DNA from: Clostridiales bacterium
Lineage (GTDB): Bacteria > Bacillota > Clostridia > Christensenellales > Aristaeellaceae
DNA: 34,981 nucleotides
Assembly: GCA_015056155.1 (NCBI GenBank)
Contig: SVGU01000023.1
Coordinates: forward strand, 1-34,981
Direction: 5' to 3'
Part shown: positions 23,661-31,232 of the stretch, one piece after another
Layout: every line of letters starts with the position of its first letter
How positions within the stretch are numbered: position 1 is the first letter of the stretch
Translations under genes and position numbers: made by a program
The notes under the pieces: model-generated
Seen by the model: only the letters and a program-made list of their open reading frames with translations
Database searches by the model: none
Told to the model about the DNA's origin: nothing

Positions 23661-24578
23661 TCAGGACCAGAGGGGCGTGGGGTAGAGGCCTTCGTCGGCC
23701 ATGCGGCGGAGCGCAGCCATGACCATGGGCTTGTCCTCGCGGTAGGTCACGCCGTACCAGCGGTCGGTGCAGGAGAGCACCCTGACGCTGGCGGTGTCCT
23801 TCTCCAGCATTGCGTTGACGACGCCGGGGAGGAAGTATTCCGCCTTCATCGGGTTGCCGGGCACCGTTTCCTTCAGGAAAACGGGGAAGGTCTGCGCCAT
23901 CTCCTCCAGCAGGCTCGGGGTGAAGCCGAACATGTTCATGCTGACCGGAGCGTCCTCCGGCAGGCGGTGGTAGGTCTGCCCGTCCTCGGTGTACATGGGG
24001 CCGTCGCAGCTGCCGATGATGTGGGTGCGCTCGGTCACGGTGGTCAGGAAGCCGTTTTCGTCCACGGAGCAGACGCCGCGGGCAACGGAGCCGTTCTCGG
24101 TCAGCGTATTCTTCAGCTGGTAGCCGACCATGAAATAGCGCGCCTTGTCATCGTCCCGGAGGCCGGACAGGGTTTCATAGGCCACGCGGTAGGCGTCCAC
24201 GCCGTAATAATCGTCGGCGTTGATGACCAGGAAGGGCGCGTCGATCAGCTCCCGGCAGCACAGCACCGCATGACCGGTGCCCCAGGGCTTCACGCGGCCC
24301 TCGGGGATCGTGCAGCCTTCGGGGATCATATCCAGCTGCTGATAGCCGTACATGACCTCCATGTGCGGCTCGATGTGCGCGCCGATCATCTGCTTGAAAT
24401 CCTGCTCGATCTCGTGCTTGATGAGGAACAGAACGCGCTTGAAGCCCGCGCGGCGCGCGTCGAAGATGCTGTAATCAAGGATGACCTCGCCCGAGGGGCC
24501 GATGGGGTCCATCTGCTTCAGACCGCCGTAGCGGGAGCCCATGCCGGCGGCGAGGATGACAAGGATCGGTTCTTTCAT
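23661..24578 (-). CDS. sugar-phosphate nucleotidyltransferase-like protein (NTP_transferase)
   Basis: A 305-residue cytoplasmic protein with the pyrophosphorylase loop LAAGMGSRYGGLKQMDPIGP near the N-terminus, then GEVILDYSIFDARRAGFKRV, the metal-binding INADDYYGVDAY, and GTGHAVLCCRELI. It should transfer a nucleotide to a sugar-1-phosphate or similar phosphate. Some relatives act on N-acetylglucosamine or phosphocholine, and the sugar cannot be chosen here. It ends PTPLWS. The ATG at 24578 has AGGAGG 9 bases before; the open frame upstream to 24785 overlaps the divergent promoter and is not coding. Confidence 0.87.
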   Translation of the reverse strand: MKEPILVILAAGMGSRYGGLKQMDPIGPSGEVILDYSIFDARRAGFKRVLFLIKHEIEQDFKQMIGAHIEPHMEVMYGYQQLDMIPEGCTIPEGRVKPWGTGHAVLCCRELIDAPFLVINADDYYGVDAYRVAYETLSGLRDDDKARYFMVGYQLKNTLTENGSVARGVCSVDENGFLTTVTERTHIIGSCDGPMYTEDGQTYHRLPEDAPVSMNMFGFTPSLLEEMAQTFPVFLKETVPGNPMKAEYFLPGVVNAMLEKDTASVRVLSCTDRWYGVTYREDKPMVMAALRRMADEGLYPTPLWS

Positions 24579-24706
24579 GGGAATTCCTCCTGTGTGCAGC
24601 GGGCATGAGAACGCCCGCCGTCCTGCATGAACATCATAGCCCATTTGGCGGAAAATTGCAAGGGGATGCGGCGCATTGTAAATCTTTGCGAAGTTGCCAG
24701 AATCGG

Positions 24707-24735
24707 TTGTGTTTCCGGAATATTTGTCGTATAAT
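24707..24735 (+). promoter_or_regulatory. promoter of the peptidoglycan-binding protein gene
   Basis: TTGTGT (24707-24712), 17 bases, TATAAT (24730-24735). The transcript would start about 30 bases before the ATG. Confidence 0.75.
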
Positions 24736-24771
24736 ACAAGATGATGGATGAAATTGAGGAGGCTTTTGCCC

Positions 24772-25788
24772 ATGGATTTTCTCAAGACGCTGCTTGCCTA
24801 TATCGCGCTGCTGACCACCCTGTCCGTGCAGGAGGGCCCGCAGCCGCAGGCGGTTCCCACGCCCACGATGCTGCCGCCCAGCGTCACCGCGACGCTGGTG
24901 CCCCACCAGACGGAGGTGCCCACCGCTACGCCGTCGCCCACGCCTGCCCCGGTGCCGACCATCACGCCCAACTCGCGCTATGAGACGGTCCGTTATAACG
25001 ACCGCGGCTCTGCAGTGCGCAAGCTTCAGAACCGGCTGATCGAGCTGGGCTATCTGCCCCAGGGCTCTGCGGACGGCGCTTACGGCTACCAGACCTACAA
25101 TGCGGTCCGGGACTTCCAGCGCGCCAACGGCCTGGATGTGGACGGCACGGCTGGTCCCGCGACGCTGACGAACCTGTATGAGAACCCGGCGGTGCTGCCG
25201 AAGATGACGGCGGCGCCCGCTCCCACGGCCACCCCCACCATGCCCCTGCCCACGCCGGAGCCTGCGGCCTCCGTGCCTCAGGTCGATGACGCGCTGCCGC
25301 TGCCTGCGGACACCGCGCAGCCCCAGGCGGAGGAAGCCTTCGTTCTGACGGAGGTGGAGGATGCGCTGATCATTTCCGGCAACACCGGCATGGCGCTGAC
25401 GATCGTGGAAATGGTCGATGGCCAGCAGGTGCTGCTGCGGCCCGCGCTGTACGTGAGCGCGGAGGGCCAGCCCTTCATGTCCCTGCGTGACCTGGTGGAT
25501 TGCTATCAGGGCTGGACGCTCGCCGGCTCCAGCGCGGACGGCGTGTTCACGCTGAACGCTGCGGGCTATGAGGTCGTCATGCAGCTGGGCGGCGCTGACC
25601 CCGTGGTGACGGTGGATGGCGCAGCGGCGGCGCTGACGGCGGATGATGTGCTGCTTCGCGGCGGCGTTGTCTATGTCGGCAGCGAATTCCTGGAGGGAAC
25701 CATCGGCGCAACGGTCATCTTTGATCAGGATGAGAGCTCCGTGGTGCTGTTCATCCGCGACAAGAGCGTCGCCCAGTCCAGCGACTGA
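24772..25788 (+). CDS. exported peptidoglycan-binding protein with Pro/Thr-rich linkers
   Basis: A 338-residue protein. A hydrophobic N-terminus (DFLKTLLAYIALLTTLSVQ) acts as signal or anchor. A Pro/Thr linker (about 20-66) follows, with repeats such as PTATPSPTPAPVPT. A PG_binding_1 domain spans about 68-136 (GSAVRKLQNRLIELGYLPQG, YNAVRDFQRANGLDVDGTAG, ATLTNLY). A second Pro-rich linker leads to a C-terminal domain (about 190-330) resembling the copper-amine-oxidase N-terminal fold (FMSLRDLVDCY, VYVGSEFLEG), often used as a wall-associated module. No catalytic domain is seen, so a structural or adaptor role at the wall is likely. GAGGAGG precedes the ATG at 24772. Confidence 0.85.
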   Translation: MDFLKTLLAYIALLTTLSVQEGPQPQAVPTPTMLPPSVTATLVPHQTEVPTATPSPTPAPVPTITPNSRYETVRYNDRGSAVRKLQNRLIELGYLPQGSADGAYGYQTYNAVRDFQRANGLDVDGTAGPATLTNLYENPAVLPKMTAAPAPTATPTMPLPTPEPAASVPQVDDALPLPADTAQPQAEEAFVLTEVEDALIISGNTGMALTIVEMVDGQQVLLRPALYVSAEGQPFMSLRDLVDCYQGWTLAGSSADGVFTLNAAGYEVVMQLGGADPVVTVDGAAAALTADDVLLRGGVVYVGSEFLEGTIGATVIFDQDESSVVLFIRDKSVAQSSD

Positions 25789-25806
25789 TCTCCCAACCGA
25801 AGAAAC

Positions 25807-25855
25807 GCCCTCTGTACCGGCTTAACGGCGCAGAGGGCTTGCTTTATGCGTTTTT
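25807..25855. terminator. terminator between convergent genes
   Basis: GCCCTCTG (25807-25814) and CAGAGGGC (25831-25838) form an 8-base stem with T-rich DNA after it (TTGCTTTATGCGTTTTT). It serves the plus-strand gene and overlaps the end of the acyltransferase gene on the other strand. Confidence 0.75.
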
Positions 25856-26923
25856 CGGGCGCCGGGGCTGCTTGAGCAGCAGGCAGGGCTGCTCGATCAT
25901 CCGCCAGCTCAGATGTGCCAGCGGCAGCGCGAAGGCCAGCGAGAGGGCGAAGTGGACAAGCGGATGCAGCGCCGGGGCGACATGGCAGATCAGCTGCTGG
26001 ATGGGATAGCTGTACAGGTACAGCCCGAAGGACAGATCGCCGATCCTTGCAAAGCCGCTGCACAGGGGCGAGCAGGCAAGGTAGCACAGCAGGTAGGGAT
26101 AGGCGAACAGGTACACCCAGCGCAGGAAGCCGAAGCAGCCGCCGAGGATGAGGGCCAGCAGGGCGATCACGGCGAAGTACCACCTGCGGGGCAGCTTGTC
26201 GCGGTAGGCATACAGGAGCGTTCCGGAGAAGAAGAACAGGCCCGTCTCGGCAAAGCGCTGGTAGTTCCAGTGGCTGAGGACCCACAGGCGCGTGTCCTGC
26301 GCATCCCACAGGCGGACGCCGAAGCCTTCCAGCAGGCCATACACGATCAGGAAGAACACATGGAAGACGATGTAGGTCGGGCGCTTGCGGTTCAGGTGCG
26401 TCAGGATCAGCACGGCCATCAACAGGTACAGGCTGATCTCATGCTTGACCGTCCACAGGCTCACGTTCACGCCTTGCTTGAGGTTCCCCTCGAATACGCC
26501 CGCGATGTTCCACTGATCGCCCTGCACGTTGAGCGTCAGCCAGTTCCAGACGTAAGCGAAGGGCCCGTTGACCGGTTCGTTCAGGTACTGGGCGAAGGTG
26601 CCGCGATAGGCCAGACCGCCGGCGATGAACGCGGTGAAGAGCAGCGCGCAGACAAAGCCCGGCAGGATGCGCAGCGCCCGGTTCCGCAGGAAGGTCAGCA
26701 CGTTTCGCGTCCGCACGCCGCTCTGGCAGATGAGGAACCCGCTGACGACCAGGAAGCCGTCCACGGCCAGCGTGCCTTCGTTCATCTGTCCGCCGGTGAG
26801 CCGGTTCAGCGGCGTGGCCAGATTCCGCAGCGTATAACAGTGGCAGAGGATGACCAGCAGGGCCAGGAGAAACCGCACCAGATGGAAGCTGTTGCGGGCG
26901 GAGGAATAGGGCGCGTCGTGCAT
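25844..26923 (-). CDS. acyltransferase family 3 membrane protein
   Basis: The 359-residue protein has about ten hydrophobic helices and the acyltransferase-3 pattern: an N-terminal NSFHLVRFLLALLVILCHC with the conserved Arg and His, VDGFLVVSGFLICQSG, and RALRILPGFVCALLF. These enzymes O-acylate sugars, such as exopolysaccharide or cell-wall residues, with an acyl group carried across the membrane. No partner glycosyltransferases lie next to it, so the target is unknown. The ATG at 26923 has only a weak ribosome site (GAGTTGA). It faces the peptidoglycan-binding protein gene across a shared terminator. Confidence 0.88.
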   Translation of the reverse strand: MHDAPYSSARNSFHLVRFLLALLVILCHCYTLRNLATPLNRLTGGQMNEGTLAVDGFLVVSGFLICQSGVRTRNVLTFLRNRALRILPGFVCALLFTAFIAGGLAYRGTFAQYLNEPVNGPFAYVWNWLTLNVQGDQWNIAGVFEGNLKQGVNVSLWTVKHEISLYLLMAVLILTHLNRKRPTYIVFHVFFLIVYGLLEGFGVRLWDAQDTRLWVLSHWNYQRFAETGLFFFSGTLLYAYRDKLPRRWYFAVIALLALILGGCFGFLRWVYLFAYPYLLCYLACSPLCSGFARIGDLSFGLYLYSYPIQQLICHVAPALHPLVHFALSLAFALPLAHLSWRMIEQPCLLLKQPRRPKNA

Positions 26924-27026
26924 GGCGGTTCAACTCGTTTCGTGTGGATTCGCTGTGGATATTGTAGCATGCGCCGCCGGGGTTGTCAATTTGCGGCGCG
27001 GGGCAGCTGACGCGGGCAAAAAGCGA

Positions 27027-27054
27027 TTGACAAATACGATCGATCAGGTACAAT
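27027..27054 (+). promoter_or_regulatory. promoter of the E2-fold protein gene
   Basis: TTGACA (27027-27032), 16 bases, TACAAT (27049-27054). The leader of about 70 bases is AT-rich, with ATCATTCATCATCATC runs. Confidence 0.75.
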
Positions 27055-27130
27055 AGAAGACGGCGGACGTATTCATTTTGTTTCATCATTCATCATCATC
27101 CGCCAGAGAGAACGAAAGAGGAGAATGCCC

Positions 27131-28051
27131 ATGTTTGGATTCCGACCGGACGGACGGCGCGTGAAGGACATCGACCCCATCGTCCGCATCACGCCGTACC
27201 TGATGCCCATGCGCTGCGATGCGCAGGTCTTCCTGCAGCATAAGGCGGACTACGAGCTCATGGCGCGATACATTGCCAAGAAGGGCGCGGAGGGCGAGAA
27301 GATCACCTTCATGCAGATCATCATCGCTGCCTTCGTGCGCACCGTCTCCCAGCATCCGGAGATCAACCGCTACATCATGAACAAGCAGTTCTTCTCCCGC
27401 AACAACTGCACCGTGTCCTTCACCATGCTCAAGGATATGAACGATCCTGACGCGGGCGAAACGGCGGTGAAGATCAAGTTTGACCTGACGGACACCATCT
27501 TCGACGTGCGCGACCGCATGAACAAGGTCATCGAGTCCAGCCGCGGCGTGGAGAACCAGAACTTTGTGGACAAGCTGGTTCGCGTGCTCTTCGCCATTCC
27601 CGGGCTGCCGACGGCGATCGTGGGCCTGGTGCGCCTGCTGGACCGCTACGGCCTGTGCCCCGGCGCGCTGCTGGACGAGCTGCCCTTCCACACCTCCATG
27701 TACATCACCAACAACGCCTCCATCGGTCTGCACCATGTCAACCACCACATCTACAACTTCGGCAGCACCTCGCTGTTCTTCGGTATGGGCACGCTGGAGC
27801 GCGTCGCGGTGGTGGAAAAGGGCGTGACCCGCATGAAGCGCTTCCTGCCCATCGGCATCACGGCGGACGAGCGCGTCTGCTCCGGCGCGCACTACTCGCA
27901 GTTCTTCGGCACGATGAACTACCTCCTCAACCACCCGGAGGAGCTGGAGGTCCCGCCGGAGTCCGTGCGCTTCGACCCCAGGTGCGAATACCATGTGCCC
28001 AAGGCGGAGAAGGCGGAAGCCGACGCCCAAGCGCAGCAGAAAACCGCATGA
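27131..28051 (+). CDS. 2-oxoacid dehydrogenase E2-fold protein without the usual catalytic residues
   Basis: The 306-residue protein resembles the catalytic (CAT-fold) domain of E2 acyltransferases: a KITFMQIIIAAFVRTVSQHP helix, INNASIG-like GSTSLFFGMGTLERVAVVE strands and a C-terminal LNHPEEL helix. It lacks a lipoyl domain and an E1-binding domain. In true E2, the stretch near residue 246 reads D-H-R-x-x-D-G with catalytic His and Asp. Here it reads DERVCSG (246-252), so both are replaced. Genes annotated as E2 in Clostridia are sometimes like this. It is unlikely to be a working acetyltransferase of that type. The ATG at 27131 is spaced properly from GAGGAG; the ATG at 27125 is too close. 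Confidence 0.75.
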   Translation: MFGFRPDGRRVKDIDPIVRITPYLMPMRCDAQVFLQHKADYELMARYIAKKGAEGEKITFMQIIIAAFVRTVSQHPEINRYIMNKQFFSRNNCTVSFTMLKDMNDPDAGETAVKIKFDLTDTIFDVRDRMNKVIESSRGVENQNFVDKLVRVLFAIPGLPTAIVGLVRLLDRYGLCPGALLDELPFHTSMYITNNASIGLHHVNHHIYNFGSTSLFFGMGTLERVAVVEKGVTRMKRFLPIGITADERVCSGAHYSQFFGTMNYLLNHPEELEVPPESVRFDPRCEYHVPKAEKAEADAQAQQKTA

Positions 28052-28056
28052 TTCAC

Positions 28057-28095
28057 TGCCCGGCTGCAGAAATAATGCAGTCCGGGCATCTTTTG
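28057..28095 (+). terminator. terminator of the E2-fold protein gene
   Basis: TGCCCGG (28057-28063) pairs with CCGGGCA (28082-28088) around an inner CTGCA/TGCAG stem, then TCTTTTGT. Confidence 0.85.
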
Positions 28096-28097
28096 TC

Positions 28098-28128
28098 TGT
28101 AACGTTTTGTCCGCCCGTGTGTCTAATA
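28098..28128 (+). promoter_or_regulatory. putative ECF-type promoter of the sigma/anti-sigma operon
   Basis: TGTAACG (28098-28104) and GTCTAATA (28121-28128), 16 bases apart, fit ECF-sigma promoters (an AAC-containing -35 and a CGT/GTC-type -10). This suggests that the sigma factor transcribes its own gene. No good vegetative promoter is seen here. Confidence 0.55.
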
Positions 28129-28168
28129 GGTGAAAGCGCGCATGAACCATACGAAAGGAGGGAACGCC

Positions 28169-28660
28169 GTGTCGAGAGACTTTGAGAAGACCTACCGGGA
28201 ATATCAGCAGATGATCCATGCGTTCCTTCTGCGGCTGTGCGGCAATGCCCATCTGGCAGAGGAGCTGACGCAGGAAACGTTCTATCAGGCGCTGAAGCAC
28301 TGGGGGGAGTTCCGCGGGCAGTCCAGCGTGTCCACCTGGCTGTGCACGATCGCCAAGCGGCTGCTGTACAATGCGGTACGTCAGAAGGCGCCGCTTGCGC
28401 TGGACGAGGCGGCGAATGCGGCCGACGAGGACGTGACGGATGCACTGGTGCGCAGCGACCGGATGATGGCGGCGCACCGCCTGGTGCACCGGATGCCCGA
28501 GCCGATGCGGGAGGTCTTCACCCTGCGCACCTTCGGCGACCTCAGCCACGCGCAGATCGGCAGCCTCTTCGGCAAATCCGACAGCTGGGCGAGGGTGACA
28601 TACTACCGGGCGCGGCAGATGCTCAACCAGATGGCAAAGGAGGAATGGACGGATGAGTAA
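28169..28660 (+). CDS. ECF-type RNA polymerase sigma factor
   Basis: A 163-residue sigma-70-family factor with region 2 (FEKTYREYQQMIHAFLLRLC, AEELTQETFYQALKHW, STWLCTIAKRLLYN) and region 4 (RMPEPMREVFTLRTFG, SHAQIGSLFGKSDSWARVTY). No regions 1 or 3 are present, as in the ECF group. I choose the GTG at 28169, which has AAAGGAGG 7 bases before it; an ATG at 28142 lacks one. It overlaps the anti-sigma gene by 8 bases, so the pair is translated together. The signal and regulon are unknown. Confidence 0.92.
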   Translation: MSRDFEKTYREYQQMIHAFLLRLCGNAHLAEELTQETFYQALKHWGEFRGQSSVSTWLCTIAKRLLYNAVRQKAPLALDEAANAADEDVTDALVRSDRMMAAHRLVHRMPEPMREVFTLRTFGDLSHAQIGSLFGKSDSWARVTYYRARQMLNQMAKEEWTDE

Positions 28661-29474
28661 CGTGGAATGCAACGTGGTGCGCGATCTGATGCCGCTGTGC
28701 ATTGACGACGTTGCCAGCGAAGATAGCTGCAATTATGTCCATGGACATATTGCTGAATGCGAAGAGTGTGCCCGGATATATGAAGAAATGGGGCTGGAGC
28801 TGACGCGCAGCAACGAAGAAAAAGAAAGGATGGCGATGGAACAGGCTGCAAAACGAATGCGGTCCAGAAGGATTCGCCGCAGCGTACTCGGGATCATGAT
28901 GGCAGTACTGCTGGTCGTGGCAGCCGTTGCTGCCTGGCATGCGGTAGAGAACCGCCTCTATTCCATGACTGAAGCGACGCAGCTGGATAAGTATTCTGCG
29001 TTTGTGTTACAAACGCAGGATGGGAAAGGTTTTGTCGTCGTGAAGTCCAATGAAGAACGGCTGACGTCTGTGGGGTTTGCCAATCATTTCCGATGGCCAG
29101 GTATGAATGGATACGACAAGCATGCATTTGAGATTGAAATTCGTGAATCTCTTGTTCCGCAGTATCCGGAGGGTGATGAAGCAAACCGTCAGCTCCTTGG
29201 GCGAACAGTGTTTTATGGTACCATCGCAGAAGACGGCTGGCATGATCCTTCTTTCAGGGGACAGGAAGAAAACGTCGTGTGGGATGAAATTGCCATCGTA
29301 AGCGGCGATGAAAGGATTGTCATATACAGGCACGGAGATACAGTGCCGTTCTGTTCCCCGGAAATGGAGGAATATGCGCAATACTATACAGGATTCAGAC
29401 CATCGAATCTGAGTTATCCCGAATGGCGGGTCCAGCTGGTCGAAATGCTGCTGCGTACACCTGAGTGGCAATGA
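28653..29474 (+). CDS. anti-sigma factor with zinc-binding N-terminus, single-pass membrane
   Basis: The 273-residue protein starts with a zinc-finger anti-sigma domain (residues 1-45). His32-x3-Cys36-x2-Cys39 lies in HGHIAECEECARIYEEM, and Cys6 and Cys16 lie nearby. A charged linker and one membrane helix (about 76-96) follow. The extracytoplasmic C-terminus of about 175 residues matches no domain I recognise and probably senses the signal. Release of the sigma factor would normally follow damage to or binding by this domain. Its 3' two-thirds uses more AT-rich codons than the neighbours, which may mark transfer or fast divergence of the sensor part. Confidence 0.87.
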   Translation: MSNVECNVVRDLMPLCIDDVASEDSCNYVHGHIAECEECARIYEEMGLELTRSNEEKERMAMEQAAKRMRSRRIRRSVLGIMMAVLLVVAAVAAWHAVENRLYSMTEATQLDKYSAFVLQTQDGKGFVVVKSNEERLTSVGFANHFRWPGMNGYDKHAFEIEIRESLVPQYPEGDEANRQLLGRTVFYGTIAEDGWHDPSFRGQEENVVWDEIAIVSGDERIVIYRHGDTVPFCSPEMEEYAQYYTGFRPSNLSYPEWRVQLVEMLLRTPEWQ

Positions 29475-29504
29475 TTGTCCTTCTGTTGTATTGAATGGTA
29501 AAGT
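29475..29504 (+). promoter_or_regulatory. putative promoter of tyrA
   Basis: TTGTCC (29475-29480), 18 bases, TAAAGT (29499-29504). Transcription would start near 29511, at the 5' arm of the hairpin below. It begins directly after the anti-sigma stop. Confidence 0.5.
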
Positions 29505-29509
29505 GAAAA

Positions 29510-29571
29510 GGAAAACCCCTCCGCGCTGCCGAATCTACCAAGCGTAGTACAGCAGAACGGAGGGGTTTTCC
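29510..29571 (+). promoter_or_regulatory. large hairpin that buries the tyrA ribosome site (or terminator of the sigma operon)
   Basis: GGAAAACCCCTCCG (29510-29523) is the exact complement of CGGAGGGGTTTTCC (29558-29571). An inner hairpin is CTAC-CAAGC-GTAG (29534-29546). The 3' arm contains GGAGG, the only ribosome site for tyrA, and ends at the base before its ATG. The structure could block translation, or act as a terminator of the upstream operon through its TTTT, or both. Confidence 0.65.
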
Positions 29572-30402
29572 ATGAACATTGCGATTATCGGACTGGGCCT
29601 CATTGGCGGCTCGCTGGCGCGTACCATCAAGCTGCGCACGGCACATCAGGTGTACGGCTGCGACCTGAACCCGCAGACCATCCAGCAGGCGTTCCTGATG
29701 GAGGCGATCGACGCGGAGCTGACGGACGAGCTCCTCGGCGGCTGCGATCTGGTGCTGGTCAGCCTGTATCCCGGCGCGATCGTCGACTGGGTGAAGGCCC
29801 ATGCGGACCGCTTCAGGCCCGGCTGCCTGGTGATCGACTGCGGCGGCGTGAAGCAGCATATCTGCGAGGCGCTGGTGCCGCTGGCCCGGGCAGGGAAGTG
29901 GCATTTCCTCGGCGGTCATCCCATGGCCGGCCGGGAGCATTCCGGCTTCCGCTATGCCAAGGACGATCTGTTTGACGGCGCGAGCATGATCCTGTGCACC
30001 GACGGCCTGGACGAGCCGGAGCTGCTGCAGGAGGCGCGGGACTTCTTCCTCGACCTGGGCTTCCGCCGCGTCCAGTTCACCAACCCCAAAACCCATGACG
30101 AGATGATCGCCTATACCAGCCAGCTGGCGCATATCGTTTCCAGCGCGTATGTGAAGTGCCCCCTGGCCGACAAGCACCGCGGCTTTTCCGCCGGCAGCTT
30201 CGCGGACATGACCCGCGTCGCCAAGCTGAATGAGGGCATGTGGACGGAGCTGTTTTTCGACAACCGGGAGGCCCTCCTGCCGGTGGTGGAGGATCTGGTG
30301 CAGCGGATGACCGAATACCGGGATGCGCTGCGGGACGGCGACCGGGACGGGATGATGCGCCTGCTCCGGGAGGGCCGGGAAACCAAGGAACGCCTGATGT
30401 AA
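29572..30402 (+). CDS. tyrA: prephenate dehydrogenase
   Basis: The 276-residue enzyme oxidises and decarboxylates prephenate to 4-hydroxyphenylpyruvate with NAD, the committed step to tyrosine. It has the Rossmann motif IIGLGLIGGSLA (5-16), VIDCGGVKQ, the active-site FLGGHPMAGREHSG with the catalytic His, and the helical TSQLAHIVSSAYV domain. There is no ACT or chorismate-mutase domain, so it is the short monofunctional form. It is followed 23 bases later by the DUF523 gene. Its presence shows that Tyr is made de novo even though the first operon suggests a by-pass for Phe. Confidence 0.93.
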   Translation: MNIAIIGLGLIGGSLARTIKLRTAHQVYGCDLNPQTIQQAFLMEAIDAELTDELLGGCDLVLVSLYPGAIVDWVKAHADRFRPGCLVIDCGGVKQHICEALVPLARAGKWHFLGGHPMAGREHSGFRYAKDDLFDGASMILCTDGLDEPELLQEARDFFLDLGFRRVQFTNPKTHDEMIAYTSQLAHIVSSAYVKCPLADKHRGFSAGSFADMTRVAKLNEGMWTELFFDNREALLPVVEDLVQRMTEYRDALRDGDRDGMMRLLREGRETKERLM

Positions 30403-30425
30403 GGCGGCAGAGGGGAGCGGAGAAA

Positions 30426-30851
30426 ATGACCATTCTGGTGAGCGCGTGCCTGCTGGGAGAAAACTGCAAGTACAACGGCGGCAACAATCTGAACGAGCGC
30501 GTCCTCCGCTATGTGGCAGGGCACGAGGTGCTCCCCGTATGCCCGGAGATGCTGTCGGGTCTTGGCGCGCCGCGCAAGCCGGTCGAGCTGCGGGAGGGCC
30601 GCGTCGTGACCGCAGACGGAGACGACTGCACCGATGCGTTCCGCGCAGGCGTGCGCAAGGCGCTTGAAGGGATCGCCGGAACGCAGATCGACCTGGCGAT
30701 CCTCCAGTCCCGCAGCCCTACCTGCGGCGTCAAGCAGATCTACGACGGCACCTTTTCCCGCCGGAAAATCGACGGGCAGGGGCTGCTCGCCCGCGCGCTG
30801 AAGGAGCGGGGGATCCCGCTGATGGATGCGGAGGATGTGCCGGACAGGTGA
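30426..30851 (+). CDS. DUF523-family protein
   Basis: The 141-residue protein carries the DUF523 pattern: SACLLGENCKYNGGNN at the start, VLPVCPEMLSGLGAPRKPVE, and ILQSRSPTCGVKQIYDGTFS. The Cys residues at 8, 16, 39 and 102 are the family's conserved ones and may bind metal. The function is unknown in the family; it is often listed as 2-thiouracil desulfurase-like because of a related activity reported for some members. It starts 23 bases after tyrA with GGAGCGGAG in front, so it is likely in the same transcript. Confidence 0.87.
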   Translation: MTILVSACLLGENCKYNGGNNLNERVLRYVAGHEVLPVCPEMLSGLGAPRKPVELREGRVVTADGDDCTDAFRAGVRKALEGIAGTQIDLAILQSRSPTCGVKQIYDGTFSRRKIDGQGLLARALKERGIPLMDAEDVPDR

Positions 30852-30862
30852 TGCTTATTCAG

Positions 30863-30886
30863 CCCGGAAGAATTTCCGGGTTTTTC
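30863..30886 (+). terminator. terminator of tyrA-DUF523
   Basis: CCCGGAA (30863-30869), GAAT, TTCCGGG (30874-30880), then five T. Confidence 0.92.
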
Positions 30887-30916
30887 ATTTCGTTCCGGAC
30901 TTGCGCCGCTGCCTGC

Positions 30917-31162
30917 TTACAGGCACAGCTCCTGCGCGTCCACGAGGATCACGTCGTCGCCGATCTTGCAGATCTTGTCCCAGGGGATGATGACGCCGGT
31001 GCGCTCGCCGCGCAGCATCGCGGAGAAGCAGAATTCGCCCGGAACGACGATCGCCGTGACGCGCCCGTCGCAGACGCAGAATTCGATGTCCACCACCCGG
31101 CCAAGGCTGCGGCCGTCGCGCGTGTTGATGACTTCCTTTTGCCGCAATTCGTTCAGGTTCAC
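30917..31162 (-). CDS. YlmC/YmxH-type PRC-barrel protein
   Basis: An 81-residue PRC-barrel protein on the minus strand. NLNELRQKEVINTRDGRSLG, VVDIEF and RVTAIVVPG near the start, and VIIPWDKICKIGDDVILVD at the end, match the YlmC/YmxH family of Bacillus and Clostridia. This family is conserved in spore-formers, with a poorly defined role. I choose the GTG at 31162 (AGGTG 6 bases upstream); a GTG at 31169-31171 is also possible. The start codon is close to the divergent transglutaminase gene, so the two share an intergenic region of about 70 bases. Confidence 0.85.
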   Translation of the reverse strand: MNLNELRQKEVINTRDGRSLGRVVDIEFCVCDGRVTAIVVPGEFCFSAMLRGERTGVIIPWDKICKIGDDVILVDAQELCL

Positions 31163-31232
31163 CGACAGCACCTGCCTTTCGGCAAAGGCTATGCGCAAAA
31201 TTGACCATCCATGCATCACAGGAGGAAAGAAC

